A stretch of DNA of 64,000 nucleotides from the NCBI RefSeq assembly GCF_947496985.1, contig NZ_CANMEZ010000013.1:62001-126000 (forward strand), read 5' to 3'. Numbering within the stretch: position 1 is the stretch's first letter; each line of letters starts with the position of its first letter. Of this stretch, positions 46,529 to 56,462 are shown piece after piece. A program made the position numbers and the translations under genes. A model generated the notes under the pieces. It ran no database searches and was not told where the DNA came from. It was given only the letters and a program-made list of their open reading frames with translations. The DNA is from an uncultured Kordia sp. GTDB lineage: Bacteria; Bacteroidota; Bacteroidia; Flavobacteriales; Flavobacteriaceae.

Positions 46529-46720
46529 TTAAATTACTCTCACGTCTACTGCGTTAAGTCCTTTACGCCCTTCTTTAAGCTCGAACTCAACTTCATCTCC
46601 TTCGCGGATTTCATCAATTAATCCAGAGATGTGTACAAAATGTTCTTTGTTTGAACCTTCTTCTACGATAAAACCAAAACCTTTAGTGTCATTGAAGAAT
46701 TTTACTGTTCCTTTGTTCAT
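46529..46720 (-). CDS. Cold-shock protein
   Basis: 63-residue OB-fold RNA chaperone. RNP1 is KGFGFIV and RNP2 HFVHIS, both intact, and the C-terminus GRKGLNAVDVRVI is typical. The start at 46720 (MNKGTVKFFNDTKGFGFI) is clear; an in-frame extension to 46768 would run through the promoter box. The leader is short (about 33 nt), unlike the long leaders of cold-induced cspA genes. Confidence 0.95.
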   Translation of the reverse strand: MNKGTVKFFNDTKGFGFIVEEGSNKEHFVHISGLIDEIREGDEVEFELKEGRKGLNAVDVRVI

Positions 46721-46753
46721 TGTAATAAATTTAAATAATTGTTTTAATAGTTG

Positions 46754-46761
46754 CAAAGATA
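46754..46761 (-). promoter_or_regulatory. -7 box of the cold-shock gene (TATCTTTG)
   Basis: The minus strand reads TATCTTTG at 46761-46754, 33 bp upstream of the ATG. No clear -33 TTG was found. Confidence 0.55.
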
Positions 46762-46815
46762 ATACCAAATACGATGCGCTCGACTTTTTACCCTCTTTTT
46801 TTTAGTTAGTTACAA

Positions 46816-47496
46816 TTATTTAATATTGAAATTCTTTATTTTTTCTTCTAAGGCCGCGTCTTTCATAAGGTTCTCAATAATTTCAAAATTTTTCTTTTCT
46901 ACAGTTTTTTGAATTTTTCCTGCTTTTAAATAATGTAAATGATCGCAAGTGTCTTGTAATGTGGAGAATATGTGAGAAGATAACAATACTATTTTGCCTT
47001 TTTCTTTTAGCTTTTTTAGGAGTTCTTTAATGATTAAATTACTTTGAATATCGACTCCATTAAATGGTTCATCTAAGATAAAAATGTCATTACTTTGAAG
47101 TAAAACTGATGTTAAGGCTAATTTTTTCTTCATTCCTGTAGAATAGGTTTCTGCATATTGCTGTAATGGCAACTCAAAAATATTTTGAGCGGCAAAATCA
47201 ACCGATTTAATTTTTCGTGCATTACTGATTAATTGCAAGTATTCTTTTCCTGTGATCTTGGATAGAAATTCAGGATTAGTTTCTAAAAAGCCAATAGTGT
47301 TTTTGATATTGTTTGTCTGGTATTTAACCTTTCCTGTATACGACTCTAAACCCGCAATACATCTGAATAGTGTTGTTTTTCCAGCTCCGTTTTCACCTAC
47401 AATACCGTTTACTTCTCCTGGTTTGCATTGTAATTCAATACCATCCAGAATTTGTTTTTTTGCAAATGATTTTGAAAGTTGATGAATGCTTAACAT
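46816..47496 (-). CDS. ABC transporter ATP-binding protein
   Basis: Walker A GENGAGKTT (about residues 34-42), signature STGMKKKLAL in place of LSGGQ, as in the ABC-2/DrrA-like exporters, and Walker B FILDEPFNGVD. 226 residues. Its start overlaps the end of the membrane partner at 47490-48413 by 7 bp. The pair is likely an exporter; substrate unknown. Confidence 0.88.
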   Translation of the reverse strand: MLSIHQLSKSFAKKQILDGIELQCKPGEVNGIVGENGAGKTTLFRCIAGLESYTGKVKYQTNNIKNTIGFLETNPEFLSKITGKEYLQLISNARKIKSVDFAAQNIFELPLQQYAETYSTGMKKKLALTSVLLQSNDIFILDEPFNGVDIQSNLIIKELLKKLKEKGKIVLLSSHIFSTLQDTCDHLHYLKAGKIQKTVEKKNFEIIENLMKDAALEEKIKNFNIK

Positions 47497-48413
47497 GTCA
47501 AAATTGAATTTAGATTTTTGATAGATTTTTTATAGAATATAGGAATGAACAAGAATAATAAAGGCGGAAATACTAAACTTACAAGCATTGCAAATGTTTG
47601 AAATAATGGAATATTTGAAGGGTAATTATGGTATTTTCCTAAAATGGTAAGCATTATAAAACAAAAACCAATAACTGTAAAAAGTAAGGTAAACTGTAAT
47701 TCTAATAAAGGGAAATAGATTGATAAAGCAATAATAATAGGCAATACTAGTAATCCAGTAAAGATGATTGCTGTTTTTATTTTATCATATAAAAATGCTT
47801 TTGGAGTGAGTGAGTGTATCCAAATATAATATAAAGGTTCAGGTTTGGAATAATGAGACATACAGGTTACAAAAACCACAATTAAACCAAAAACGCCAAG
47901 GTTATAATTACCTACTGCAATTGAAATGTAGGTAAGCGCATACGCTAAAATGAAAACCCAAAAACTATTTCGGAATCCTATAATAAATTCAAATGGTTTC
48001 TTCCCAAATGGTGTTGGAATGGTTTTGCTTTGTATTCCGATATTGTTTAAAAATGATGTCCCGATTGCTAATACATGAATGGCTATTGCTTCTAGATATA
48101 ATTGTTTGTATATCAAAAATATACTAAAGGGAAGTATGAAAAATGTATTTTCAAGCATTCTTACTTTCCAAAAAGTTTGTTTAGGAAAACACTTTTTTAA
48201 GAAAACAGTTCTTTGTACAGTTCCTAATTTTACGCTTAAGCTCAGTCCAATTAGAATATAAAAATAATTTGCAGACGGTAAATTGCTAAATATAGTTTTT
48301 GAAATACCAATAAAAATCACAATAAGTATTGCAAAACCAATAAATGGAATAACACCAAATTCATCAATATGGCGATAGATACGTTTGTATTGTAATATAA
48401 AATAGAATTTCAA
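47490..48413 (-). CDS. Multi-pass membrane protein, ABC partner
   Basis: About seven or eight hydrophobic spans across 307 residues, with no strong motif. It is read first and overlaps the ATPase gene, which supports a permease role. Sequence similarity to known ABC-2 permeases is not visible by eye. Confidence 0.78.
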   Translation of the reverse strand: MKFYFILQYKRIYRHIDEFGVIPFIGFAILIVIFIGISKTIFSNLPSANYFYILIGLSLSVKLGTVQRTVFLKKCFPKQTFWKVRMLENTFFILPFSIFLIYKQLYLEAIAIHVLAIGTSFLNNIGIQSKTIPTPFGKKPFEFIIGFRNSFWVFILAYALTYISIAVGNYNLGVFGLIVVFVTCMSHYSKPEPLYYIWIHSLTPKAFLYDKIKTAIIFTGLLVLPIIIALSIYFPLLELQFTLLFTVIGFCFIMLTILGKYHNYPSNIPLFQTFAMLVSLVFPPLLFLFIPIFYKKSIKNLNSILTC

Positions 48414-48786
48414 GGGTTTTGGTTGATTTTATTAATAAAAATTCAAGATACTGATAAAAATGATTTTAGCCGTTTAGAAGCAAACTTTAGCGAATTCTTA
48501 ACGTACTCTGTTAAAAATATCACAGCAAATAACTAGGTATTTCTACCTGTTTTTTAGTCCTAGAAAATATACGGGGTTATAAAAAGTGTTGTTTTCTTAC
48601 ATTTATTCTGTAGGATAAAAGCAAATAAGATTATTGTTTAACGACTCTAAATTTATTGTAAAAGGTATTTTGTTTTTAGCTTACAATTTTGTTTAGTATA
48701 TATAATTGAGAGAGAAAGCGCAGAAAAAGCAGGATATTTGCCCTACCATTTTTTTCGCGCTTTCTATTTGTTTTATAATGATTTGA
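48414..48786. other. Intergenic region
   Basis: AT-rich. It contains GAGAAAGCGC and its complement GCGCTTTCT around a 40-nt loop (about 48712-48765), close to the 3' side of the next minus-strand gene, possibly a weak terminator. No gene seen. Confidence 0.45.
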
Positions 48787-49113
48787 TTAGAACTTCCCGT
48801 AAAAAGAAGAAATGTCAAAATAGTATGAAACTTCTGTTCCATCTGGCTTTTTTAGTTTTAAAACATCATATGGCTTTTTATCCTCAAAAATGAGTGCTTG
48901 CCCTAATAATTGGCAACCTTGACATGCTTTTTTTACATATGCATATTCTTCAGGAACGCTTTTTACTTTGATTGCATTTTCAACTGAACTTCCATCTTTT
49001 TTGCCAGAATCAGCAGTTGTGGTCGTTTGCGAAACTGCTTTTTTTTGAGATCCACAAGAAGTGAATGTGATACAAAAAAATACAAACAGAAGTATGGGTA
49101 GTGTTTTTTTCAT
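48787..49113 (-). CDS. Small lipoprotein
   Basis: Lipobox FTSC (Cys20). The 88-residue mature part starts with a Ser/Thr/Lys-rich linker and carries KKACQGCQLLGQ followed by a small beta domain (VLKLKKPDGTEVSYYFDIS). Two closely spaced cysteines (CQGC) may bind metal or form a disulfide. No family recognised. Single gene between an unremarkable gap and a 270-bp divergent promoter region. Confidence 0.68.
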   Translation of the reverse strand: MKKTLPILLFVFFCITFTSCGSQKKAVSQTTTTADSGKKDGSSVENAIKVKSVPEEYAYVKKACQGCQLLGQALIFEDKKPYDVLKLKKPDGTEVSYYFDISSFYGKF

Positions 49114-49384
49114 GGGTAATGGTTTTAATTTTTTATAAATCTAAGGTAATCTTATAAATCATAAAATGAAGAATGCGTGTGCTGTAATATTTTTAGTAGT
49201 GAACGATTGCTTCTAATGAGTAAACTCTTTTTGGGGTCTTTGATGTTTTGGTCTTTAACTTTTAATACTATGAAAGAGGTGTTTTAATAAATGAAACAAG
49301 AGCTTCCTTTAATGGTAAACTTCTTCACGAACATTAGGTTTTACATTTGAATTACATTTATTAATTTTTATAAATCTTCTCTCA

Positions 49385-51280
49385 ATGAAAGTAAAACTGT
49401 ATTGCATACATACGCTTTTATGTATACTATTTTTTAATGTAGTAAACGCGCAAAATATTAACATACCAAATTATGACTTTGCAACAAATTTGAATGGTTG
49501 GTCAGTAACAGGAAATAATATCACATTAACAGATTCAGGTGTTGATTACACAGGAGGTGTATTATATATTGTAAATCCAACTTTTAATGAAGAGACTTTC
49601 GTGCTAACATCTTCTTCTTTCCCTTTGTTTGCAAATGATAACTATGTATTCTTTACAGAATATGGGTATTATTTGTTTGACCCTATGTTTGGAGTAAATC
49701 AATTTGGACAATTAAGTAATGTAGTTTTAAAAAACTCTTCAGGAACTGTTGTGCAAACATTCAATCTAAATTGTACAGTTTTTGGAAATGGACTAGATTT
49801 CTGCGATTCTTCTCCTTTTCTTATAGATACTACAGATAGTTATTATTTAGAACTGACAGGAACTATTGGGCATACTGATCCAAACAGTTATACAGAAGCT
49901 AATTATATTTTTAGTACAATTAACCTGTACAAAGACAATTCGCCGCATGTTATACAAGGAAAAGTAACATATGATGAAAATGCCGATAACTGTGTAACAT
50001 CAACATATACACCAACTAACATTCAAATAAAAAGTACAGCTGCTACATCAGGAAATGTATATTATTCAAACACTAATTCTTTGGGGAATTATGGTTTTTC
50101 ATTTGAAGAGACGGGAACAGTAATCACAGAAATACCAAATGGTGTAATTACTTCAAACCCTATAAATTACTCAAATACATTTACAACGGCACAAACCATA
50201 AGTAATCAAGACTTTTGCATTACTTCAACTATAGTTGGCACGGATGTATCAGTTGTAATAATTCCAACTACGGATGCGCGACCAGGTTTTGATAGTGGTT
50301 ATAGTATTGTATATACCAACAATGGAGGAACAACAGCAACTGGAACTATTGATTTTACATACGATACTACACTAGTTAATCATTTATCTTCTTCTCCAAC
50401 AGAAAACAGTGCAACAGCAAATTCGCTGAGCTGGAATTATTCAAATCTGCAACCTTTTGAAACAAGAGTGATAAATGTGTTTTTTAATATCAATACACCA
50501 CCAATTGTGAATAATGGAGATGTTCTGTCTTTTCAAGCAAGCATAAGTCCGATAGCAGAAACAGTAACAATAAATAACACATTTGATTTGCAACAAATAA
50601 CGATAGGTTCGTACGATCCTAATGACGCTATCGTTTTACAAGGTTCGTTAATTACAGCAGCGCAAGCTTCGGAAGATTTACACTTTAGAATTCGTTTTCA
50701 AAATACAGGAACAGCTTCAGCTATTAATATAAATGTAAATACAATTTTAGATGTCGATTTAGATTGGACAACATTCACACCACTATATGCTTCGCATGCA
50801 TATACTACTACTGTAAATAACGGTGAAGTAAACTTTAAGTTTGATAATATCAATTTAGCAGATAGTACAAGTGATGAACCAAATAGTCATGGTTATATAG
50901 TTTTTAAAGCAAAGCCAAACGTAGGATTTGCTGTTGGTGATATTGTTTCATGCAAGGCAGACATCTATTTTGATTACAATTTACCAATTATTACAAACAC
51001 AGCGACAACACAAATAAATCCAACACTTTCTTTAGGTAATGTTGTAAATAGTGAAGCTTCTTTTACGATGTATCCAAATCCTGTGAAAAATCAATTAGAA
51101 GTTGTGATACAGAAAGAAGCTACTTATGTTCTGTTGAATAGTCGTGGGCAACAACTTCAGAAAGGAGTTTTGTATCAAGGAAAAAACACACTCAATCTAG
51201 AGAGTATTTCAAATGGAATTTACTTTTTAAAAGTTGTTTCAGCGAATAGTTTTTCAACTAAGAAAATAATTAAACAATAG
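49385..51280 (+). CDS. T9SS-secreted surface protein with DUF7619-like repeat domain
   Basis: Signal peptide ending NVVNAQ. The N-terminal part is a beta-sandwich adhesin-like domain (residues about 25-190), followed by Ig/CARDB-like segments. YDPNDAIVLQG to SCKADIYFDYNLPIITNTA is the conserved DUF7619-type module of Bacteroidota surface proteins. The last 75 residues (FTMYPNPVKNQLEVV, then ISNGIYFLKVVSA and a final KKIIKQ) form a type A T9SS sorting domain. 631 residues; the ligand is unknown. Confidence 0.85.
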   Translation: MKVKLYCIHTLLCILFFNVVNAQNINIPNYDFATNLNGWSVTGNNITLTDSGVDYTGGVLYIVNPTFNEETFVLTSSSFPLFANDNYVFFTEYGYYLFDPMFGVNQFGQLSNVVLKNSSGTVVQTFNLNCTVFGNGLDFCDSSPFLIDTTDSYYLELTGTIGHTDPNSYTEANYIFSTINLYKDNSPHVIQGKVTYDENADNCVTSTYTPTNIQIKSTAATSGNVYYSNTNSLGNYGFSFEETGTVITEIPNGVITSNPINYSNTFTTAQTISNQDFCITSTIVGTDVSVVIIPTTDARPGFDSGYSIVYTNNGGTTATGTIDFTYDTTLVNHLSSSPTENSATANSLSWNYSNLQPFETRVINVFFNINTPPIVNNGDVLSFQASISPIAETVTINNTFDLQQITIGSYDPNDAIVLQGSLITAAQASEDLHFRIRFQNTGTASAININVNTILDVDLDWTTFTPLYASHAYTTTVNNGEVNFKFDNINLADSTSDEPNSHGYIVFKAKPNVGFAVGDIVSCKADIYFDYNLPIITNTATTQINPTLSLGNVVNSEASFTMYPNPVKNQLEVVIQKEATYVLLNSRGQQLQKGVLYQGKNTLNLESISNGIYFLKVVSANSFSTKKIIKQ

Positions 51281-51286
51281 TTTTAA

Positions 51287-52072
51287 ATGTATCCAGAACT
51301 ATTTAATTTTCAACTACCAGATTTCTTAGGACAACAAGAAGTTACCATATATAGTTATGCTGTATGTATAGTAGTAGGGACATTGATTGCTGCTATTTAC
51401 ACAAGATGGAGCGCAAAAAGAGATGTAGGAATAACAAATTTATCAAATACTTTTTTCTATCTCATATTTATAGCTGGGTTCATTGGAGGAAAGTTTTTCT
51501 ATTATATGCAAGATCCTGTGTTATATATAGAAAATCCATCTTTAATGCTTCATAATTTTTCAGGTGGATTTGTATTTTATGGATCGTTTGTAACAATTAT
51601 TCCTTTCATCATTTGGTACTTGAAAAAGCGAAAAATAGATGTATTGGCAATGCTAGATATTTTTGCAATAACTACAATTATAGTACATGCAATTGGGCGC
51701 TTCGGATGTTTTATGGCAGGTTGTTGCTTTGGAGCACCAACTGAAAATGCAATAGGCGTTATTTTTCCAACAACATCACCTATAAAAGTACATCCAACGC
51801 AACTATATGAAATAACAATACTTCTAGGAATTCTTTTGGTTTTGGTATTTCTGAAAAAACACAAACGATTCAATGGACAACTGTTCTTAATCTACTTAAT
51901 GCTATACGCGTTTGGAAGAGGGATTCTAGAATTGTATAGAGGAGACGAACGCGGTTTTATTATTGAAAACATATTGTCACATTCACAGTTTATAGGACTT
52001 TGCTTGATTATAGTTGCTTCATATTTCTATCATAAATTTCACACACAAAATAAATTAACACTTAATATTTAA
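51287..52072 (+). CDS. lgt: Prolipoprotein diacylglyceryl transferase
   Basis: Transfers diacylglycerol to the lipobox cysteine, the first step in lipoprotein maturation. Seven-span membrane protein; HAIGRFGCFMAGCCFGAPTE is the conserved Lgt motif with HGR-like IGRFGCF, and GRGILELYRGDERG near the end carries the catalytic arginines. 261 residues. It starts 6 bp after the T9SS protein and ends 4 bp before the MopE-like gene, so it lies in an operon of three. Note the many lipoproteins in this window that depend on it. Confidence 0.92.
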   Translation: MYPELFNFQLPDFLGQQEVTIYSYAVCIVVGTLIAAIYTRWSAKRDVGITNLSNTFFYLIFIAGFIGGKFFYYMQDPVLYIENPSLMLHNFSGGFVFYGSFVTIIPFIIWYLKKRKIDVLAMLDIFAITTIIVHAIGRFGCFMAGCCFGAPTENAIGVIFPTTSPIKVHPTQLYEITILLGILLVLVFLKKHKRFNGQLFLIYLMLYAFGRGILELYRGDERGFIIENILSHSQFIGLCLIIVASYFYHKFHTQNKLTLNI

Positions 52073-52076
52073 TACG

Positions 52077-52760
52077 ATGAAAATATCTTTTTTTAAATCT
52101 ATATTTCCAATACTATTATTAGTAGTAGCAGTATTCATAATAGGTTCTAGTTGTTCAGATCCTAGTCAGGCATATTATAATTGGTATCCAGATGTTGACC
52201 AAGATGGTTTTGGTAGTTCAGCCAATAGTATATCTGCAACATTAGATGAAGCTCCAATTGGATATGTTAGAGACACTTCAGATTGTGATGACACTGATGC
52301 AACTATTAATCCTGATGCAACAGAAATACCAAACAATGCTATAGATGAAGACTGTAATAACTTATTTGCTTATACTTTTTACAAAGATGGCGATGACGAT
52401 GGTTTTGGAGATCCAAATGTAGAAGACATTATTGAAATAGAAAATATAGGAGAAACTCCTAATGGGTTTTCAAGAAATGATGGTGATTGTGATGATGCCA
52501 ATCCAACTATAAATCCTTTAGCGGATGAAATTGTAGGAAATGATATTGATGACAATTGTAATGGAGAAACAGATATTGATGATGTTAGATATATAGATGC
52601 TGACGGTGATGGGTATGGTTCTCAGAATCAGGCTGCTGCAGATGGTGTGTTCAATAATTTAGATTGTGATGATACTGATGGAGAAGTACATCCGTATGCA
52701 GATGAAATTCCGAATAATAGTATTGATGATGATTGTGATGGAATGGTAGATGAAAATTAA
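52077..52760 (+). CDS. MopE-like lipoprotein with calcium-type acidic repeats
   Basis: Signal and lipobox-like GSSC (about Cys26). The mature part repeats DCDDTD/DCDDANPTINP-type motifs: D-x-D-x-D-G stretches (DVDQDGFG, DGDDDGFG, DADGDGYG) alternate with NAIDEDCN, NDIDDNCN and NSIDDDCDG. These belong to the MopE/thrombospondin type 3-like putative metal-binding repeats. Rich in Asp and likely to bind calcium or other cations. 227 residues, no T9SS tail visible. Confidence 0.87.
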   Translation: MKISFFKSIFPILLLVVAVFIIGSSCSDPSQAYYNWYPDVDQDGFGSSANSISATLDEAPIGYVRDTSDCDDTDATINPDATEIPNNAIDEDCNNLFAYTFYKDGDDDGFGDPNVEDIIEIENIGETPNGFSRNDGDCDDANPTINPLADEIVGNDIDDNCNGETDIDDVRYIDADGDGYGSQNQAAADGVFNNLDCDDTDGEVHPYADEIPNNSIDDDCDGMVDEN

Positions 52761-52825
52761 TAGCTGTTGTCGTTTTGATTTAGTCTAAACGATTACCTTT
52801 ACAATATACTTAAAACTAAAAAACG

Positions 52826-55681
52826 TTGAAACACAAAAAACTCCATATCACTATATTATTTATACTGTTATGGAGTTTTTCCTTTGCGCAGCAATACACA
52901 AATTACACAACCAAAGATGGGTTGCCTAGTAATCATGTATATACCATTTTACAGGATGTAAAAGGCTTTATGTGGTTCTTGACAGATAAAGGAATGGTAA
53001 AGTATAATGGAAAAGACTTTACTGTATTTACAACCAAGGAAGGGTTGCCAAATAATGATGTTTGGGATGCTTTTACAACGCCAGATGGAAAAGTGTGGTA
53101 CTTTTCTAAAGCTTCTTCACTTGGATACATAAAAAATGATAGTATCATATCTTTTCCTAATGAGAATAAAACGGAGATTATAAACCCAATATTTCCATCT
53201 CAAATTGGCAATGAAGTATATCCTTCCGGACCTAATAAAAAGTATCAATTAAAAGATAATGAATGGAAGAATATACATAATGTTAAAAAAGAAATACACG
53301 AATATGATTTCACTAAAGTATTCCATGAAAATGTAAGCTCATTAGTTATTAATTATGATGAAGAGTTATTGTATGTACATGATATAAATCAAAAAAAAAT
53401 AAAGAAATTTTCAGCAAAAGGAATTTTAAATGAAGATAGTGCAAGAGGCCAAATTACGGATAGTTTATTTTTCTGGGTTTCAAACAAACAATATTCAATA
53501 TTAAATTTAAATACTTTAAAATTAAGTAAATATAAGTTTAAAGATGAATTGGGAATTGAAATAGTAAATCATTCAAGAATTAATTTAGTTGCAGATAGAT
53601 TGCAAATTTCAGGCGCTAATTTTGTAGGCTTCTTAGATGTTGATTTTCATATTGTAGCTCCTTTTTATTTCCCCAAAAAACTAAATGCTCATTTTGGGTT
53701 TATAGACAATCTCAATACAGTTTGGCTTTGTACATTCAATAAAGGGATTTATAAACTGCCTCAAATAAAACAACACATAAAGTATGCATTTAATGAAGAA
53801 AAAATTCAAGGATTTAATGTCATAAATGATGTTTTATATGCAAATATTTTTAAAAAAGGAATTTACAAATATGATGCATTACAAAAAGATTTTAAACCTT
53901 TCATAATTACTGATAAATACATTTTTGGCGCGAGTGAAATAAAAGAACTCCGTAAAAATTACTATACGACGAAATCAAGAATTATAATTGAACATAACAA
54001 TCAACTAAAGGAAGTAGATTTAGTTAGGATAGAAGGACAATCAACTGGGACTAACAATTTGGCACGAAAGTTTATATATTTTGAAAACGCTTTGTATGGT
54101 GATTATTCTTTTGGAGTTCATAAAATAAATCCTGATAATTTAAACCTAGAAAAAGAATACATTCAAAAAGGATGTAGTGATTTGCTTATTTTTAAAAATC
54201 GTTTATTGATAGCAACTACAAATGGGTTAAAAGAGTTAAAAAATGATTCTATTATTCCTGTAAAGTATAAAGACAATATACTCAACAAATCTATTTTAAG
54301 TATAAAGAAAATAAGTGGTCAACAGCTTTTAATAAATACTGATGGATTTGGTTCATATATCACAGACTTAGATACAATAAAATCATTAAAAGGATCAGAA
54401 TTTTTAATAGTTCAAGATGCTTTTATCGAAGAAAGTAATATTTGGTTAGCAACTAACAAGGGAGTGTTACATTTTTTAAAAGAAAATAATACTTTCAAGT
54501 TAAGCAGAACATACAATCAAAATGATGGTTTGCCTAGCAATAATATTAATTCAGTATATGTCAACGCAACCGATTTAATAGTAGCCACAAATAATGGACT
54601 AGCCATTTTGCCAAAATATCAAAAGAAGCAAAATCTTTTACTGGATGTTTTCATAAAAAAGGCAGCATATAACTCGAATATAATTACAAATGAAAACAAT
54701 GCTTTTAACTATGTAGTGAATAATACTATAAGATTTGAAGTTTCTCGTATAGATTTCTCTGAAGACCAAAATGAAGCATATACATATAAACTAGAACCCA
54801 TACAAAAAACGTGGAGTAATTCAGTAACAAACATTTTCAATTTTAATGATTTGCAGCCCAATGATTACACATTTAAAATAGCATTTGATGGTATAGAAAA
54901 ACAAATTGAGTTTACAATTATACCATTATGGTGGCAAACATTGTGGGCAAAAATACTAGGAATATGTTCTCTTTTGCTGGTGATAATCCTTGCTGTGTGG
55001 AGAATTAGCAAGATAAGTCAAGAAAAGAAAAATGAAAAACTACTACAAGAGAAAATGCTTTCAGAAATTCAGTTGAAAGCATTGCGTTCTCAAATGAATC
55101 CTCACTTTGTATTTAACTCTTTGGCAGCAATTCAATATTATATCAATAACAATGAAATAAAAGCTTCTGAGACGTATTTAGTAAAGTTTTCAAAACTCAT
55201 TAGGCAGTTTTTTGAACTCTCGAAAGAAACAGAAATCAATTTAGATCAAGAAATCAAACTTATCAAAAACTATTTAGATATAGAAAAATTACGTTTTAAA
55301 GATAAGTTTGAATATCAAATTCATATTGATGACTCGCTAAATACAAAAACAAACAAAATACCAACTATGCTATTGCAACCTATTGTTGAAAATGCTGTAA
55401 ATCATGGAATTTTTAATAAAATGGAAAATGGAACAATTACTATTAACTTTATAGCTGTTGATGAAAAAAGTTATCAAGTTGAGGTAATTGATGATGGAGT
55501 AGGAGTTGTAAACACACAGAATAAAGGCAATAGGAAAGTAAAATCTTCAAATGTTTTAGACGATCGTTTAAAGTTTTTGAATCAATCAGGAAACTGGAAT
55601 ATTGTTTATACTGTAGAAGAAGTATATCCAAAGTTAATGGACAAAGGAACGAAGTCAACCTTTATAATTACACAATTATAA
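52826..55681 (+). CDS. Propeller-type sensor histidine kinase (LytS-like)
   Basis: TTG start at 52826 (LKHKKLHITILFILLWSFSF signal peptide ending FAQ); no ATG fits. The N-terminal region is a two-component-propeller-type sensor: repeats like TKDGLPSNHVYTILQDVKGF and NDGLPSNNINSVYV, followed by a Y_Y_Y-like domain near residue 610-690. One membrane span (about 705-727), then a His-kinase domain with MNPHFVFNSLAAIQYY (His near 760), and an ATPase end with LLQPIVENAVNHGIF. 951 residues. The response regulator follows 3 bp later. Signal ligand unknown. Confidence 0.9.
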   Translation: MKHKKLHITILFILLWSFSFAQQYTNYTTKDGLPSNHVYTILQDVKGFMWFLTDKGMVKYNGKDFTVFTTKEGLPNNDVWDAFTTPDGKVWYFSKASSLGYIKNDSIISFPNENKTEIINPIFPSQIGNEVYPSGPNKKYQLKDNEWKNIHNVKKEIHEYDFTKVFHENVSSLVINYDEELLYVHDINQKKIKKFSAKGILNEDSARGQITDSLFFWVSNKQYSILNLNTLKLSKYKFKDELGIEIVNHSRINLVADRLQISGANFVGFLDVDFHIVAPFYFPKKLNAHFGFIDNLNTVWLCTFNKGIYKLPQIKQHIKYAFNEEKIQGFNVINDVLYANIFKKGIYKYDALQKDFKPFIITDKYIFGASEIKELRKNYYTTKSRIIIEHNNQLKEVDLVRIEGQSTGTNNLARKFIYFENALYGDYSFGVHKINPDNLNLEKEYIQKGCSDLLIFKNRLLIATTNGLKELKNDSIIPVKYKDNILNKSILSIKKISGQQLLINTDGFGSYITDLDTIKSLKGSEFLIVQDAFIEESNIWLATNKGVLHFLKENNTFKLSRTYNQNDGLPSNNINSVYVNATDLIVATNNGLAILPKYQKKQNLLLDVFIKKAAYNSNIITNENNAFNYVVNNTIRFEVSRIDFSEDQNEAYTYKLEPIQKTWSNSVTNIFNFNDLQPNDYTFKIAFDGIEKQIEFTIIPLWWQTLWAKILGICSLLLVIILAVWRISKISQEKKNEKLLQEKMLSEIQLKALRSQMNPHFVFNSLAAIQYYINNNEIKASETYLVKFSKLIRQFFELSKETEINLDQEIKLIKNYLDIEKLRFKDKFEYQIHIDDSLNTKTNKIPTMLLQPIVENAVNHGIFNKMENGTITINFIAVDEKSYQVEVIDDGVGVVNTQNKGNRKVKSSNVLDDRLKFLNQSGNWNIVYTVEEVYPKLMDKGTKSTFIITQL

Positions 55682-55684
55682 GTT

Positions 55685-56428
55685 ATGAATACACTAACTA
55701 CCATACTTATTGATGATGAAATATCTAACCTAAAAGGATTAGCTCAAAAAATAGGAGAACTATTTCCTGCGATTGAAATTATAGCTACTTTTCAAAAGCC
55801 AGAAGATGCTGTCAAAGCATTAAAAAAAGCACAACCTGATTTAGTTTTTTTAGATATTGAAATGCCTAGAATAAATGGTTTTGAACTACTTGCAAAACTA
55901 AAAGAAATACAATTTCAAGTCATTTTTGTAACTGCTTATAGTGAATATGCTATTGATGCATTTAAGCAAAATGCCATAGATTATGTTCTAAAACCAATTG
56001 ACGATGAAGACTTAATAATTGCTGTAAACAAAGCAATCACTGCTATACAAACAAAAAACGATTTAGAAAATAATTCAAGACTTGTTAATTTATTAACCAA
56101 TACAATTACTCATAGCAATAAAATCATTGTGCCTACACCAAAAGGCTTGTCATTTATACCAGAAGAAGAAGTAATGCATCTGGAAGGTTATGATGGTTAC
56201 ACAAAAATTCATCTTATAAATACAACGATACTTACAAGTTCATACAATCTTGGGAAATTTGAAAAACTACTAAACCCCAAATTTTTTAAATGCCACAAAT
56301 CACATATTGTAAACCTTGAAAAAGTACGACATTTTGAAAACGAAGGATATTTAGTATTAGATACAGAAGAACGTATTCCTATTTCTAAAGCCAATAAAAA
56401 AGCCTTTTTAGAGTTTTTTAGGAAATAG
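55685..56428 (+). CDS. LytTR family response regulator
   Basis: Receiver domain with Asp57 phosphoacceptor (VFLDIEMPRINGFELL) and Lys in DYVLKPID. The C-terminal LytTR DNA-binding domain starts at about residue 140 (IIVPTPKGLSFIPEEEVMHL) and has the typical CHKSHIVNLEKV and the ending SKANKKAFLEFF. 247 residues. It is the partner of the kinase immediately upstream (3 bp gap). Confidence 0.94.
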   Translation: MNTLTTILIDDEISNLKGLAQKIGELFPAIEIIATFQKPEDAVKALKKAQPDLVFLDIEMPRINGFELLAKLKEIQFQVIFVTAYSEYAIDAFKQNAIDYVLKPIDDEDLIIAVNKAITAIQTKNDLENNSRLVNLLTNTITHSNKIIVPTPKGLSFIPEEEVMHLEGYDGYTKIHLINTTILTSSYNLGKFEKLLNPKFFKCHKSHIVNLEKVRHFENEGYLVLDTEERIPISKANKKAFLEFFRK

Positions 56429-56462
56429 TATACAGTAAGTTATTCCTTAGTATTTAACTTTT

